Shown here in pieces: positions 1-9,265 of a stretch of DNA of 64,000 nucleotides. The stretch is from NCBI RefSeq assembly GCF_002929535.1, contig NZ_PJJO01000056.1, positions 223,085-287,084 of the forward strand. The letters run 5' to 3'. Within the stretch, counting starts at the first letter, position 1. The number at the start of each line of letters is the position of its first letter. The translations under genes and the position numbers were made by a program. Origin of the DNA: Cryobacterium sp. Y11. Lineage in GTDB: Bacteria > Actinomycetota > Actinomycetes > Actinomycetales > Microbacteriaceae. The notes beneath the pieces are model-generated. The model saw only the letters and a list, made by a program, of their open reading frames with translations, was not told the DNA's origin and made no database searches.

Positions 1-110
1 GAACGAGCGCCGCAGGCGCGTCTCTGCGCTCCGCGCAGCACGGCGCCTGCACGAAGGGACGAGTCGCCCGAAAGCCATCGCACGCTTGCCGCTAGTTTTG
101 GGGCAACTCG
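1..110 (+). ncRNA. Partial retron msr-msd RNA region (candidate)
   Basis: The stretch just upstream of the retron-type reverse transcriptase folds as a long hairpin. GCAGGCGC at 12-19 pairs with GCGCCTGC at 43-50, and inside it CTGCGC at 24-29 pairs with GCGCAG at 33-38. Retrons carry a structured msr-msd RNA directly 5' of the RT gene, and a long stem is typical of the msd part. The window starts inside the element, so the msr, the branching G and the a1 repeat cannot be seen. Assignment rests on position plus hairpin only. Confidence 0.45.
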
Positions 111-1499
111 ATGACGGCCGGGCAGAGGACGGGAGCAACCCGAGCCGCGCTCGTACTCGCTCGGAGGCCACATCCGTCTTCGGAAGGAGTCGCGACTGCA
201 TTGGCATTAGCCTTCCTGGCGGCGGATGACTGGTCAGCGACCAGACTCTCAGCGGCGGGCAGTCTTGTGCTCGGAGCGCGTCGCCGCTGGCTGGGGCCGC
301 TTGTGCGCGACGTACTGGCGGCTTACCGGGAGCCGCCGCACGACGCTTCGCGCGAACTCACCACGGTCATTAGCGGGTCGGACGCCTTTCGGGCCGCCGT
401 GGATCGGGCCGATGCACGGGGAGCACCGCTGCAAGTGACGCATCATCTTGTTGCACAGAGCAGAGGGAGGGAGGCTCCGGCTCCTGCACCCCTCCTTGAC
501 ACCGTGTCCGGCCTCGCCCGGTTGCTCGACCTGTCGGTTGGTGACCTCGATTGGTTCGCCGATACAAAGCACTGGAATCGGCGGGCACCAGCGGGAGCGC
601 TTCAGCACTATCGCTACGAGTGGCGACTCCGCCCGGGACGCACGCCGCGGCTACTGGAGATTCCTGGCTCTCGACTTCGAGCCACACAGCGGAAGCTATT
701 GGTCGGCGTCCTCGGATTCATCCCGACCCACGATGCGGCGCACGGGTTCGTACCCGGCCGCAGCGCTGTAACAGGCGCCTCACGCCACACCGGCAAGAAC
801 GTCGTGATCTCCGCCGACCTCACGTCCTTCTTCGCGAGAGTAAGCGGCGCCCGCGTCTACGGGACACTGCGCCGGGCGGGGATACCCGAGACCGTTGCCT
901 ACACGATCACCGGGCTGTGCACCACGGCCGCTCCCCCGCGTGTCATCGCCGCCATGCCCCCGGGTGGAAATCTCGACGAACGGTTCGCGCTGCGCAAGGC
1001 GCTAGCCGCCACTCATCTACCTCAAGGCGCACCATCTTCGCCCATGCTCGCAAATCTCGCCATCCGTCGTCTCGACGCTCGATTGGAAGGCTGGTCGTCC
1101 GCCGCGGGCGCCGTATACACACGGTACGCCGACGACCTTGCTTTTAGCGGCGGCGGGGCGCTCGCCCGGCGAGCCGATGCCTTCGTCCGCGGCGTGGACC
1201 GTATTGTCACGTCCGAGGGCCACACGCTGAACTCACACAAGACCCGGGTGCGCGGAGCGAGCCTAAAACAGACCGTGACCGGCGTTGTCGTGAACAAGCA
1301 TACGAATATGTCTCGCCGGGACATCGACGAGTTGAAGGCGATCCTGCACAATTGCGTCGTAAACGGTCCTGATTCACAGAACCAGGGTGCACATCCGGAT
1401 TTTCGCTCCCACCTGTTAGGGCGTCTCTCCTGGCTCGAGGCCGTGAACCCGGCGCGAGGCCAGAAACTTCGCGTCGAATTCGGGCGCATTCATTGGTGA
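111..1499 (+). CDS. Retron-type reverse transcriptase
   Basis: This 462-residue reverse transcriptase should copy part of its own structured RNA into multicopy single-stranded DNA, usually as part of a phage defence unit. RT motifs are seen in order in the C-terminal two thirds: AHGFVPGRS, the catalytic strand VISADLTSFF, LPQGAPSSPMLAN, the catalytic YADDLAFSG, and QTVTGVVVN, which carries the VTG signature of retron RTs. A degenerate NAxxH-like stretch (GASRH) lies after the HGF motif. Residues 1-150 match nothing I recognise. The likely template RNA lies just upstream. No effector gene is visible on this side, so one, if present, lies left of the window or is fused in the N-terminal part. 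The gene ends about 2 bp from the 3' end of rnpB, which is transcribed towards it. Confidence 0.85.
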   Translation: MTAGQRTGATRAALVLARRPHPSSEGVATALALAFLAADDWSATRLSAAGSLVLGARRRWLGPLVRDVLAAYREPPHDASRELTTVISGSDAFRAAVDRADARGAPLQVTHHLVAQSRGREAPAPAPLLDTVSGLARLLDLSVGDLDWFADTKHWNRRAPAGALQHYRYEWRLRPGRTPRLLEIPGSRLRATQRKLLVGVLGFIPTHDAAHGFVPGRSAVTGASRHTGKNVVISADLTSFFARVSGARVYGTLRRAGIPETVAYTITGLCTTAAPPRVIAAMPPGGNLDERFALRKALAATHLPQGAPSSPMLANLAIRRLDARLEGWSSAAGAVYTRYADDLAFSGGGALARRADAFVRGVDRIVTSEGHTLNSHKTRVRGASLKQTVTGVVVNKHTNMSRRDIDELKAILHNCVVNGPDSQNQGAHPDFRSHLLGRLSWLEAVNPARGQKLRVEFGRIHW

Positions 1500-1500
1500 G

Positions 1501-1904
1501 GGAATGGGCCGGCTAGTACGCCGGGTTCTGTTCAGGTGTTTGCACACCGTCGACGGCCATCTATCTCGTGACTACGTTGCCGCAGCCCTCTAGCGGTCTA
1601 CCCGAAAGCTCGGCGAGCCGCCTCAACGCTTTCTGTCTGACCTTGCTCCGGACGAGGTTTACCAAGCCGACCAGGTCACCCTGGCCTCTGGTGGTCTCTT
1701 ACACCACCGTTTCACCCTTACCACCGACGCCGTTCCCGAAGGCGCGACGCAAGTGGCGGTCTACTTTCTGTGGCACTGTCTCGCGGGTTACCCCGGGTGG
1801 GTGTTACCCACCATCCTGCTCTGTGGAGCCCGGACGTTCCTCGGCATCCGCTTGATCCGAAGATCTCACGAATGACGCGACCGTCTTGCCGACCCATTCC
1901 GAGA
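1501..1904 (-). ncRNA. rnpB: RNase P RNA (class A, M1 RNA)
   Basis: On the minus strand this is the RNA subunit of ribonuclease P, which trims tRNA 5' leaders. The 5' end near 1904 (GGAATGGGTCGGC) pairs with the 3' end near 1501 (GCCGGCCCATTCC) to form the P1 stem. Conserved core blocks are readable between, including the AGACAGAAAG-type stretch and GGTAAACCTCGTCCGGAGC. The size of about 404 nt fits actinobacterial type A RNase P. The ends are set by P1 pairing and may be off by a few bases. Confidence 0.9.
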
Positions 1905-1944
1905 TTCAAGCTTACCGGGCGGGCAGGTCGACGCCGAACCGGCG

Positions 1945-2682
1945 CTAGATGCCGGACTCTTCGGTGCGTACCAGCACTGCGCCACAGTCGGGGCAGAAGA
2001 TGACCTCGTCTTCGGGCGCCTGACGCACGTCGGCGAGGTCGCTTCCGGTCAACGTCATCGTGCATCCGCTGCACGTACGCGCGCGCAGCAGAGCAGCGGC
2101 GTTGCCATGGCCGCTGATACGCAGACGCTCATACAGGGCAGCGAGGTCGTCGGAGATGGTGGCCGCAATCGTGGCGCGATCCCGGGTCAGCTCGCCGAGC
2201 TGACGGGTGAGGTCAACCAGCACCTCATCGCGTGCCGACTCGGTCGCGGCGACCCGCACGGCAATGGCGTCGCGTTCCTGCTCCACCACGGCAACGGCAG
2301 CTTCGTGCTCCTCCTGGCGCTCCAAAACGGCAATCTCAATCTCCTCGAGATCGAACAGGCGCTTCTTGAGCGAGGCGACCTCGGAGTCGAGGGCCTGAAT
2401 ATCTTTGATCGACGAGGTCTGCTGCAGGCGATCGGTGTCGCGAGCAATGCGTTTCTCGACGACCTCGACGTCGCTCTCAATGCGTCCCAATTCGGTGCGC
2501 ACGTCGTCGAGCTCGCCCGACCGGCCGAGCAGCTTCATGCGGCTGGCCTCAGCCTCCCGGTTGAGAGCGGCCAATTCAGTGTGCTCGACGAGCGACTTTG
2601 ACTGATGACTGAGCTGAAGAACCTTGATGTCGAGGGCCTGAAGCCGCAGAAGTTCTTTCTGCTGGAGTGGTGATGCCTTCAC
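1945..2682 (-). CDS. Zinc-ribbon coiled-coil protein (COG1579 family)
   Basis: A 245-residue protein with a long charged coiled coil (about residues 10-190) and a C-terminal C4 zinc ribbon: CSGC, then CPDC about 25 residues later. The family (COG1579) is conserved in Actinobacteria, commonly beside a Nif3-like gene as here, and is thought to bind nucleic acid; its exact job is unknown. I chose the GTG at 2682 because it is preceded by AGGTCAGGA and starts the conserved VKASPLQQKELLRLQ stretch; the open frame runs further upstream, but that part is low-complexity and looks non-coding. It lies 58 bp downstream of the Nif3-like gene and is probably co-transcribed with it. Confidence 0.85.
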   Translation of the reverse strand: MKASPLQQKELLRLQALDIKVLQLSHQSKSLVEHTELAALNREAEASRMKLLGRSGELDDVRTELGRIESDVEVVEKRIARDTDRLQQTSSIKDIQALDSEVASLKKRLFDLEEIEIAVLERQEEHEAAVAVVEQERDAIAVRVAATESARDEVLVDLTRQLGELTRDRATIAATISDDLAALYERLRISGHGNAAALLRARTCSGCTMTLTGSDLADVRQAPEDEVIFCPDCGAVLVRTEESGI

Positions 2683-2740
2683 GATGTCCTGACCTAACGC
2701 TGGAATTGAATTGTATTGACGAAAAAAGAAAAATTGACGA

Positions 2741-3559
2741 CTAGCGCACGATGGCAAAATCCCACGGGTCGGTGTTCAGTTCGCTCACCGTGACCGACAC
2801 CCCCGGCAGGGCCTTGCGCAGCTGTTCGGCGGCCGGTTCGAGCCAGAGCCATTCGCTGGCCCAGTGGGCGACGTCCACGAGGGCCGGGCCGCCACCGCAC
2901 AGCGCCTGCTCGCGCGCTTCCTGCGCGGGGTGGTGGCGCAGGTCGGAGGTGATGTAGACGTCGGCCGAGCGCACCAACGGATGCCGCAACAGGGAATCCC
3001 CAGCGCCACCGCACAGCGCGACCGTGCTGATCACAGCGCAATAGTCCCCGGCAACCCGAACTCCCGACGCCGTGGCTGGCAGCAGTGCCAGCATGGTGTG
3101 GGCGAGGTGTCCGAGCGTCGTCGGCGCGGCTAGGCGACCGACTCGTCCGACGCCGGTGCCCGGAGCAGCGTTGCTGGTGATGGGCTGCGTGTCGATCAGT
3201 CCGAGTCGGGTGGCGATGACGTCGGACACGCCCTCTGCAACGACGTCGGCGTTGGTGTGCGCGGCGAGCAGGGCACAGTTTGCGCGAATCAGCCGACTGA
3301 GCAGGGCACCCTTGTAACCATCTTCCGCCACGGTCGTGACACCGCGCAGCAGCAATGGATGGTGCGTCACGAGCAGATCGGTGCCAGCCTCGATGGCCTC
3401 ATCGACGGTGTCGGCTACGGCATCGACGGCCAAGTGGATGCTTCGAATCGGCCGGGCAGGATCTCCGCTGACAAGCCCCGGCGCATCCCATGCTTCGGCA
3501 CCGTCCAGCGGCCACAGGGTGTGGGCGACGCGAGTAACGTCGGCGAGCGAGTATGACAC
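2741..3559 (-). CDS. Nif3-like dinuclear metal-centre protein (YbgI/DUF34)
   Basis: A 272-residue member of the Nif3/YbgI family, which forms toroidal hexamers with a two-metal site in each subunit; the reaction in the cell is not settled. Metal-binding signatures are seen: DLLVTHHPLLL near residue 65, AAHTNAD near residue 100, and a late HxxxE-like stretch (DVAHWASEW) near residue 230. Length fits the short form without the inserted PII-like domain. The start is the GTG at 3559. It precedes the zinc-ribbon gene on the same strand, an arrangement common in actinobacteria. Confidence 0.9.
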   Translation of the reverse strand: MSYSLADVTRVAHTLWPLDGAEAWDAPGLVSGDPARPIRSIHLAVDAVADTVDEAIEAGTDLLVTHHPLLLRGVTTVAEDGYKGALLSRLIRANCALLAAHTNADVVAEGVSDVIATRLGLIDTQPITSNAAPGTGVGRVGRLAAPTTLGHLAHTMLALLPATASGVRVAGDYCAVISTVALCGGAGDSLLRHPLVRSADVYITSDLRHHPAQEAREQALCGGGPALVDVAHWASEWLWLEPAAEQLRKALPGVSVTVSELNTDPWDFAIVR

Positions 3560-3650
3560 CCGTTCAGCCTACCGGGAGACCGGGCGCCCGGCGGCGAACT
3601 CGCGCTGGCACGACGTAACCCGATATGCCGTGCCAGCGTGAAAGGTGAGG

Positions 3651-3986
3651 TTAGTAGTCGAAGTCGTCGAACTGTGCGGCGGCCGACTCCTCGCGGGTCC
3701 AGGCGGCCGGGATCATCGCGCCGGTTTGGGCCTTGCGGTGCAGAAAATCGGTGGTTTCTGGCTCGACCAGTTCTGGGGACAGGGTATCGGCCGTGACGCT
3801 GACCAGCTGACTCGCTGTGCCGATCAGAAACTGGGCGCGCAGCAGTCGACCGTCGTCGCCCATGACCGGAATATCGATGACGTCGACTTGTCGACGATTG
3901 CAGAGCGCCTCGGCGTAGAGCAATACGGCATCAGCGAGATCGCTGCCGGTAATTACTGACCCACCGGGATGAAATATACGTTTCAT
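3651..3986 (-). CDS. Conserved hypothetical protein
   Basis: I do not recognise a named family for this 111-residue soluble protein. It is rich in acidic residues near the C-terminus (ending AQFDDFDY) and has a central stretch RQVDVIDIPVMGDDGR that looks like a beta hairpin. I place the start at the ATG at 3986, which has a good GAGGG ribosome binding site 6 bp upstream; the open frame continues to 4043 without a better start. The segment TGSDLADAVLLYAEALCN suggests a helix that could mediate protein contacts. No function can be given from sequence. Confidence 0.65.
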   Translation of the reverse strand: MKRIFHPGGSVITGSDLADAVLLYAEALCNRRQVDVIDIPVMGDDGRLLRAQFLIGTASQLVSVTADTLSPELVEPETTDFLHRKAQTGAMIPAAWTREESAAAQFDDFDY

Positions 3987-4122
3987 GATTTCCCTCGCAA
4001 GCTCACGTTTGGTGCGTGTACTGCCAGGGTCCGGGGCGGCCACAGTGAGTATAAGCCCGTGTTGTTAGGTTGGGCGGTAAATCACGGTCAGTTCCCAACT
4101 AACCGGGTCGAGCGTTGACAGG

Positions 4123-4836
4123 TCAGAGGGTAAGGGCCCGACTGACGATGCGATTGGCCACTTCGGCCAGTGGGAGGCCGTTATTGCGAGCATATTCACG
4201 AATTCTGTCGAAGGCGTCCCCCATGTGTACGCCGTGGGTGTACGCGACCACACCCTTGGCCTGCTCGATCAGCACCCGGCTGCTCAGCGCATGCTGAAGT
4301 TGTTGGCGCACGATGTCGCTTTCGCGAATCGCGCGCTCCTGCAGAATGCCGATGGTGGCGACATCCGCTAACGCCTGCACCGTGTTGGTGTCTGACGCAC
4401 TCAACCCGCCGGTGCGATCCCAGAAGAGATTGAGTGAACCAATGGTCGTTGCGCGCAAGCGTAGTGGCACGGCGTGCATTGACGCGAAGCCCTGGTCGAG
4501 GGCTCCTCTGCGAAACTTCGGCCACTTCTCACCCGTGCGCTCAATGTCGGGAATGGCTACGGCCAGGCCGGTTATGAAGCTCTCGACGCACGGTCCGCTT
4601 CCCGAACGCAACTGCAAAATTTCGACCAAGCGGCTGCGTTCATTGGTCGACGCCACAACTTCGAGTTCACCGTCGCCGTCCGACAGGATAATTCCCGCTG
4701 CCGAAGCGTCTAGCAGGGCCGCGCATTTTTCGACAAGCGTGTGCAGAAGGTCGACAATGTCATAGCCGGCGACGAGCGTGTCGGCCAGGGTAACGAAGGC
4801 CTCAACGAGTTGACCTTCCCGACTTTTTGTCACCAT
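4123..4836 (-). CDS. GAF and ANTAR domain regulator (second of pair)
   Basis: A 237-residue regulator with an N-terminal GAF sensor domain (about 20-165) and a C-terminal ANTAR domain (about 175-235). ANTAR domains bind paired hexaloop hairpins in nascent RNA and prevent transcription termination. The ANTAR signature is readable as VLIEQAKGVVAYTHGV followed by AFDRIREYARNNGLPLAEVA. The GAF domain could sense a small ligand or redox state; the ligand is not evident. It starts 9 bp after the stop of a second GAF-ANTAR gene, so the two very probably form an operon and may form heterodimers. Confidence 0.88.
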   Translation of the reverse strand: MVTKSREGQLVEAFVTLADTLVAGYDIVDLLHTLVEKCAALLDASAAGIILSDGDGELEVVASTNERSRLVEILQLRSGSGPCVESFITGLAVAIPDIERTGEKWPKFRRGALDQGFASMHAVPLRLRATTIGSLNLFWDRTGGLSASDTNTVQALADVATIGILQERAIRESDIVRQQLQHALSSRVLIEQAKGVVAYTHGVHMGDAFDRIREYARNNGLPLAEVANRIVSRALTL

Positions 4837-4845
4837 ATTTCCATT

Positions 4846-5601
4846 CTAAGACTCGGAAATCGACGCAAAATCCAGTCGACGTGTCACTACATCTGAGGCG
4901 ACTTCCCGAACAGTTCTTCCATGAGCAAAAGCATGTCCATGAATTATCAGAAGCGCGTCTGCCGCGGAAAGATTGAGCTGAGCCAGAACCATTCCGGTCG
5001 CTTGGTGAACGACACGCCTCGAATATCCTTCATTATCTTCCAGATTCGTCTTCAGTGTTTGAAACGTGAGGGACCGACGCAAAACCTGTACAGCCGTAAG
5101 GTTTACGAGCACTTCAGCATCGAGAATTTGCGCGGGAGACAGCCCACCGGAACGGTTCGAATGCAGGGAAACGGCGCCGATTTCGAGCGACCCGAGAATG
5201 AGCGGGAAGGCGTACACGGCGTGCACACCGCTGTGTTCAGATGCTTTCATCAGCGCAGGCCAGGTCGTACCTCTGGACGTAGGAAAATTGTCGACGAGAA
5301 CTGCTCGACGGGTGGCCAACGCTGCCCAGGACGGTCCCTCACCGAGGTCGAATTGCAGTTCATCAAAATGGGCGGCCATCGAGTTGCTCGCGCAGACCGT
5401 CTCGGATCCAAACGGCGCACCGAGTGTGCATACCGCTGCGGCGTTGACCGGCAGCACCTGCAGAAAGGGGTCGCAGATGCTGGTGTGGCTCTCAAACGAG
5501 AGCGACAATTGCAGGGCCGCGGCGCCGAAGGCCACCCGGTCATTCACTGAGCACGAACCCAACCCAGACGCACCTGCATCGTTCGTCTCATTTGACCTCA
5601 C
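4846..5601 (-). CDS. GAF and ANTAR domain regulator (first of pair)
   Basis: A GAF-ANTAR protein of about 251 residues, paralogous in layout to its downstream neighbour. The GAF domain spans roughly residues 15-165 (motifs FDLGEGPSWAAL-like and VHAVYAFPLILGSLEIGAV), and the ANTAR domain is at the end (VVHQATGMVLAQLNLSAADAL). The open frame extends upstream through the tRNA-Val gene, so translation must begin after it: GTG at 5601 or GTG at 5607 are the candidates, neither with a strong ribosome binding site. The start is thus uncertain by two codons. Being 27 bp downstream of tRNA-Val on the same strand, the gene may share the tRNA promoter. Confidence 0.82.
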   Translation of the reverse strand: MRSNETNDAGASGLGSCSVNDRVAFGAAALQLSLSFESHTSICDPFLQVLPVNAAAVCTLGAPFGSETVCASNSMAAHFDELQFDLGEGPSWAALATRRAVLVDNFPTSRGTTWPALMKASEHSGVHAVYAFPLILGSLEIGAVSLHSNRSGGLSPAQILDAEVLVNLTAVQVLRRSLTFQTLKTNLEDNEGYSRRVVHQATGMVLAQLNLSAADALLIIHGHAFAHGRTVREVASDVVTRRLDFASISES

Positions 5602-5627
5602 GATCACATGCTGTCGAGAAAACTCTG

Positions 5628-5700
5628 TGGGCCCTACCGGGCTCGAACCGATGACATCCACGGTGTAAACGTGGCGCTCTACCAACTGAGCTAAAGGCCC
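5628..5700 (-). tRNA. tRNA-Val (anticodon UAC)
   Basis: Minus-strand cloverleaf of 73 nt without encoded CCA. The acceptor stem GGGCCTT pairs with AGGGCCC (one T-G pair), the D arm is GCTC-AGTTGGTA-GAGC, and the anticodon stem CCACG/CGTGG encloses TTTACAC, giving anticodon TAC (valine). The T arm carries GTTCGAG. The gene lies directly upstream of a GAF-ANTAR gene on the same strand. Confidence 0.95.
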
Positions 5701-5781
5701 CGACGACGACGCGTAGTCACCGGGTCTGTTCAGTATAGGTCAGGCTGAACGGCTTCAGGGACGGCTGGGATTGGGAAAGAC

Positions 5782-6252
5782 TCAGAGAACGGGCTCGAGC
5801 AGTCCGAGCGCCGCCCGGTAGGCGTCGAGCGATCGGGCTTCGCCCGGCGCGGTGATGAAACTGGCACGGATGATGCCGCTCGGGTCGATGAGGAAGGTTG
5901 CGCGGTTAGCAAAACCCTTGTCTTCCAAAAAGACGCCGTATTCTTTCGCGACCGCGCCGTGGGGCCAAAAATCGGCCACGAGGTCGAAGGTGTATTTTTC
6001 TTGCTCACCGAAGACGCGCAGGGCATGTCGGGAGTCAACCGAGATGCCGATGAGTTCCACCCCACCGTCTTCGAACAGGGCCAGGTTATCGCGCAGCTCG
6101 CACAGTTCGCCACTACAGATGCCAGAGAAAGCCAGTGGAAAGAACACCAAGGCGACGGACTTGATCCCCCGATACTGGCTCAGCTGAACGGTCTCGCCGA
6201 ACTGATTAATGAGCTTGAAATCGGGTGCCTGGGTGTCATTTTCGAGAGCCAT
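5782..6252 (-). CDS. ahpE: AhpE-type peroxiredoxin
   Basis: A 156-residue thiol peroxidase of the AhpE group, which reduces hydroperoxides and peroxynitrite in the cytosol and is re-reduced by mycothiol or thioredoxin-type systems. The peroxidatic Cys lies in FFPLAFSGICSGELCELRD, where the conserved PLAFTGICxGEL stretch of mycobacterial AhpE is easily recognised; the second Cys (GELC) is an addition to note. DFWPHGAVAKEYGVF is also diagnostic. The ATG at 6252 is chosen because it has GAGGAAAGGA upstream; an upstream in-frame extension to 6282 lacks such a site. It is divergent from aceE across about 280 bp. Confidence 0.93.
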   Translation of the reverse strand: MALENDTQAPDFKLINQFGETVQLSQYRGIKSVALVFFPLAFSGICSGELCELRDNLALFEDGGVELIGISVDSRHALRVFGEQEKYTFDLVADFWPHGAVAKEYGVFLEDKGFANRATFLIDPSGIIRASFITAPGEARSLDAYRAALGLLEPVL

Positions 6253-6471
6253 AAGCGATCCTTTCCTCGGTGCAACACGCAACGTACGGCCGGTGACACA
6301 CTCTAGCCCCGCAGCCTGCTCGCACGCACAGCACCCCTGTTTTGCCCTGCGTCTATTCCCGTACGCGCACGAGTGGCGAAATCAGTAGGCTTACGGGGTG
6401 CCGCCGGTTGCACTCGAACTTGCTCTTGTACGGCACTTGCCACCGTTGTCTTCACGCCGCGGGGCATCATC

Positions 6472-6519
6472 GCTGCATCAACCCCAGGCTGCATCAACGA
6501 CAGGCTGCATCAACCACAG
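6472..6519 (+). repeat. Three 16-bp tandem repeats upstream of aceE
   Basis: Three contiguous 16-bp units lie at 6472-6487, 6488-6503 and 6504-6519. Each begins GCTGCATCAAC and ends CAG, differing only at two internal positions. The array ends 13 bp before the aceE start codon, between ahpE and aceE. It could be a repeated operator or a replication-slippage product in the 5' leader. Confidence 0.85.
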
Positions 6520-6532
6520 AGAGAGGTCGACT

Positions 6533-9259
6533 GTGACGGTCAACGACCAGGACCCGTATTCGACGAACAACGCCGACTCCGATCCGGAGGAAACGGCCGA
6601 ATGGTCACAATCCCTCGATTCGCTCGTTGCCGAACACGGCCACCAGCGCGGGCGCGAGATCATGCTCACTTTGTTGAAACGCTCGAAGGAATTGCATCTC
6701 GGCGTGCCGATGGTACCGACGACGGACTATATCAACACCATCGCTCCCGAAAACGAACCCGAATTTCCCGGCGACGAGGACATCGAACGCCGCTATCGCG
6801 CCTGGATCCGCTGGAACGCTGCCGTTCTGGTGCACCGAGCGCAGCGCCCCGGTATCGCCGTCGGCGGTCATATCGCGACTTATGCGTCATCCGCTGCCCT
6901 GTATGAGGTCGGTTTCAACCACTTCTTTCGTGGCCAGGATCATCCGGGCGGTGGCGACCAAATCTTCATTCAGGGACACGCCTCCCCCGGCACCTACGCC
7001 CGTGCCTATCTCGAGGGCCGGTTGACCGAGAACCAGCTGGATGGATTCCGTCAGGAAAAGTCACACGCCCCCGATGGCATCTCCTCGTACCCGCACCCAC
7101 GCCTCATGCCCGATTTTTGGCAGTTCCCGACCGTGTCGATGGGTCTTGGTCCGATCAACGCGATTTACCAGGCGCAGCTGAATCGTTACCTGACCAACCG
7201 TGGCATCAAGGATGCCAGCGACCAGCAGGTCTGGGCGTTCCTCGGCGACGGTGAAATGGACGAGGTGGAGAGCCGTGGCCAGCTGCAGGTCGCCGCCAAC
7301 GAGGGCCTCGACAACCTTAATTTCGTCATCAACTGCAACCTGCAGCGCCTTGACGGCCCCGTGCGCGGTAACGGCAAGATCATTCAGGAACTCGAAAGCT
7401 TCTTCCGCGGTGCCGGCTGGAACGTCATCAAGGTGGTCTGGGGTCGCGAGTGGGACAACTTGCTCAAGAACGACGTCGACGGCGCGCTGATCAACCTGAT
7501 GAACGTCACGCCCGACGGTGACTACCAGACCTACAAGGCGGAGAGCGGCGCCTACGTGCGCGAGAACTTCTTCGGACGCGACCCGCGCGCACTCAAGCTG
7601 GTCGAACACTTGAGTGACGACGAGGTCTGGAACCTCAAACGCGGCGGCCACGACTACCGCAAGGTCTACGCGGCGTTCAAGGCCGCATCGGAGCATACGG
7701 GCCAGCCGACCGTCATCCTGGCAAAGACGGTCAAAGGGTACGGCCTCGGTCCGAGCTTCGAGGGCCGCAACGCGACCCACCAGATGAAGAAAATGACCCT
7801 CGAGAACCTCAAGTCGTTCCGAGACAGCATGCACGTGCCGATTACGGATGCCCAGCTCGAGGAAAACCCGTACCTTCCGCCCTACTACACCCCCGGCGCC
7901 AAGGACGAGGCGATCGAGTACATGCACGAGCGCCGGCGTGCGCTGGGCGGCTACCTGCCGGAGCGCCGCACCACGCACGCCAAACTGAACCTGCCGGGCG
8001 ACGAGACCTACAAGGTTTCCAAGAAGGGTTCCGGTACGCAGGAGATCGCTACGACGATGTCATTCGTTCGGCTCCTCAAGGAGCTCGTGCGAGCGAAGGA
8101 CTTCGGCAATCGCATCGTTCCGATCATCCCGGACGAGGCACGTACCTTCGGTATCGACGCGTTCTTCCCCACCGCCAAGATTTACAACCCCAATGGTCAG
8201 CACTACACGTCCGTTGACCATGCCCAGCTACTGTCTTACAAGGAGAGCCCTCAGGGCCAGATTCTGCACGTTGGCATCAACGAGGCCGGCGCTGCCGCAG
8301 CATTCACCAACGTCGGCACCTCGTATGCCACCCACAGTGAACCGCTCATTCCGGTGTATGTCTTCTACTCCATGTTCGGCTTCCAGCGCACGGGGGACGC
8401 CCTCTGGGCGGCCGGCGACCAGATGACCCGCGGCTTCATCATCGGTGCAACAGCCGGACGCACGACGTTGACCGGAGAAGGTCTGCAGCACGCCGATGGA
8501 CACTCGCCGCTGCTGGCCTCGACCAACCCGGCCGTGGTCTCCTACGACCCCGCCTACGGCTACGAGATCGGCCACATCGTGCGCGCCGGCCTCGAGCGGA
8601 TGTACGGCGGCGCCCACATCGACCCGAACGTCATGTATTACATCACCGTCTACAACGAGCCGGCCGTGCAACCGGTTGAGCCCGAAGGCGTCGACGTGGA
8701 TGGCATCCTGCACGGTATTCACCGCGTGAGCGAGTCGACCGTGAACGGACCGAAGGCGCAGTTGCTCGCCTCCGGTGTTGCCGTGCCGTGGGCGCTGGAA
8801 GCTGCCAAGCTGCTCGCCGACGACTGGGGCGTTTCGGCCGACGTCTGGTCGGTCACGTCGTGGACCGAGCTGCGCCGCGAGGGCCTCGCCGCCGAGGAGC
8901 ACAACTTTCTCAATCCCGACGACGAGCCGCGCATTCCGTACGTCACCACGAAGCTCGCCGGTGCCAGCGGCCCGTTTGTGGCCGTGTCAGACTTCATGCA
9001 CGCCGTGCCAGACCAGATTCGGCAGTTCGTTCCGAGCGACTTCGCAACGCTCGGCGCTGACAGCTTCGGTTTCTCGGACACCCGGCCCGCCGCTCGCCGG
9101 TTCTTCAAGATCGACGGCCCGTCAATGGTGGTGCGCACCCTCGAGCTGCTCGCCCGTCGCGGCGAGGTCGACCGGAGCCTGGCCGGCCAGGCAATCGCCA
9201 AGTATCGCCTGCACGATGTGAGCGCGGGCACCACCGGCTCTGCCGGGGGCGAGAGCTAA
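6533..9259 (+). CDS. aceE: Pyruvate dehydrogenase E1 component, homodimeric type
   Basis: The 908-residue E1 subunit uses thiamine diphosphate to decarboxylate pyruvate and transfer the acetyl group to lipoyl-E2, the entry to acetyl-CoA. The TPP-binding segment starts with GDGEMDE near residue 236 and continues through [14 protein letters not shown]. Length matches the actinobacterial and gammaproteobacterial alpha2-type E1. I chose the GTG at 6533, preceded by GAGAGAGG, because the upstream extension of the frame to 6398 runs through tandem repeats and has no E1 homology. The next gene, a PucR-type regulator, starts 6 bp after the stop, followed by the fatty acid synthesis genes, so acetyl-CoA supply and use are linked genetically. 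Confidence 0.96.
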   Translation: MTVNDQDPYSTNNADSDPEETAEWSQSLDSLVAEHGHQRGREIMLTLLKRSKELHLGVPMVPTTDYINTIAPENEPEFPGDEDIERRYRAWIRWNAAVLVHRAQRPGIAVGGHIATYASSAALYEVGFNHFFRGQDHPGGGDQIFIQGHASPGTYARAYLEGRLTENQLDGFRQEKSHAPDGISSYPHPRLMPDFWQFPTVSMGLGPINAIYQAQLNRYLTNRGIKDASDQQVWAFLGDGEMDEVESRGQLQVAANEGLDNLNFVINCNLQRLDGPVRGNGKIIQELESFFRGAGWNVIKVVWGREWDNLLKNDVDGALINLMNVTPDGDYQTYKAESGAYVRENFFGRDPRALKLVEHLSDDEVWNLKRGGHDYRKVYAAFKAASEHTGQPTVILAKTVKGYGLGPSFEGRNATHQMKKMTLENLKSFRDSMHVPITDAQLEENPYLPPYYTPGAKDEAIEYMHERRRALGGYLPERRTTHAKLNLPGDETYKVSKKGSGTQEIATTMSFVRLLKELVRAKDFGNRIVPIIPDEARTFGIDAFFPTAKIYNPNGQHYTSVDHAQLLSYKESPQGQILHVGINEAGAAAAFTNVGTSYATHSEPLIPVYVFYSMFGFQRTGDALWAAGDQMTRGFIIGATAGRTTLTGEGLQHADGHSPLLASTNPAVVSYDPAYGYEIGHIVRAGLERMYGGAHIDPNVMYYITVYNEPAVQPVEPEGVDVDGILHGIHRVSESTVNGPKAQLLASGVAVPWALEAAKLLADDWGVSADVWSVTSWTELRREGLAAEEHNFLNPDDEPRIPYVTTKLAGASGPFVAVSDFMHAVPDQIRQFVPSDFATLGADSFGFSDTRPAARRFFKIDGPSMVVRTLELLARRGEVDRSLAGQAIAKYRLHDVSAGTTGSAGGES

Positions 9260-9265
9260 GAAACC

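Noticed and set aside
7061..7978. A 305-residue minus-strand open frame inside aceE
   Set aside because: It lies wholly inside the conserved E1 coding region and looks like antisense, with its hydrophobic Val/Leu/Ala composition.
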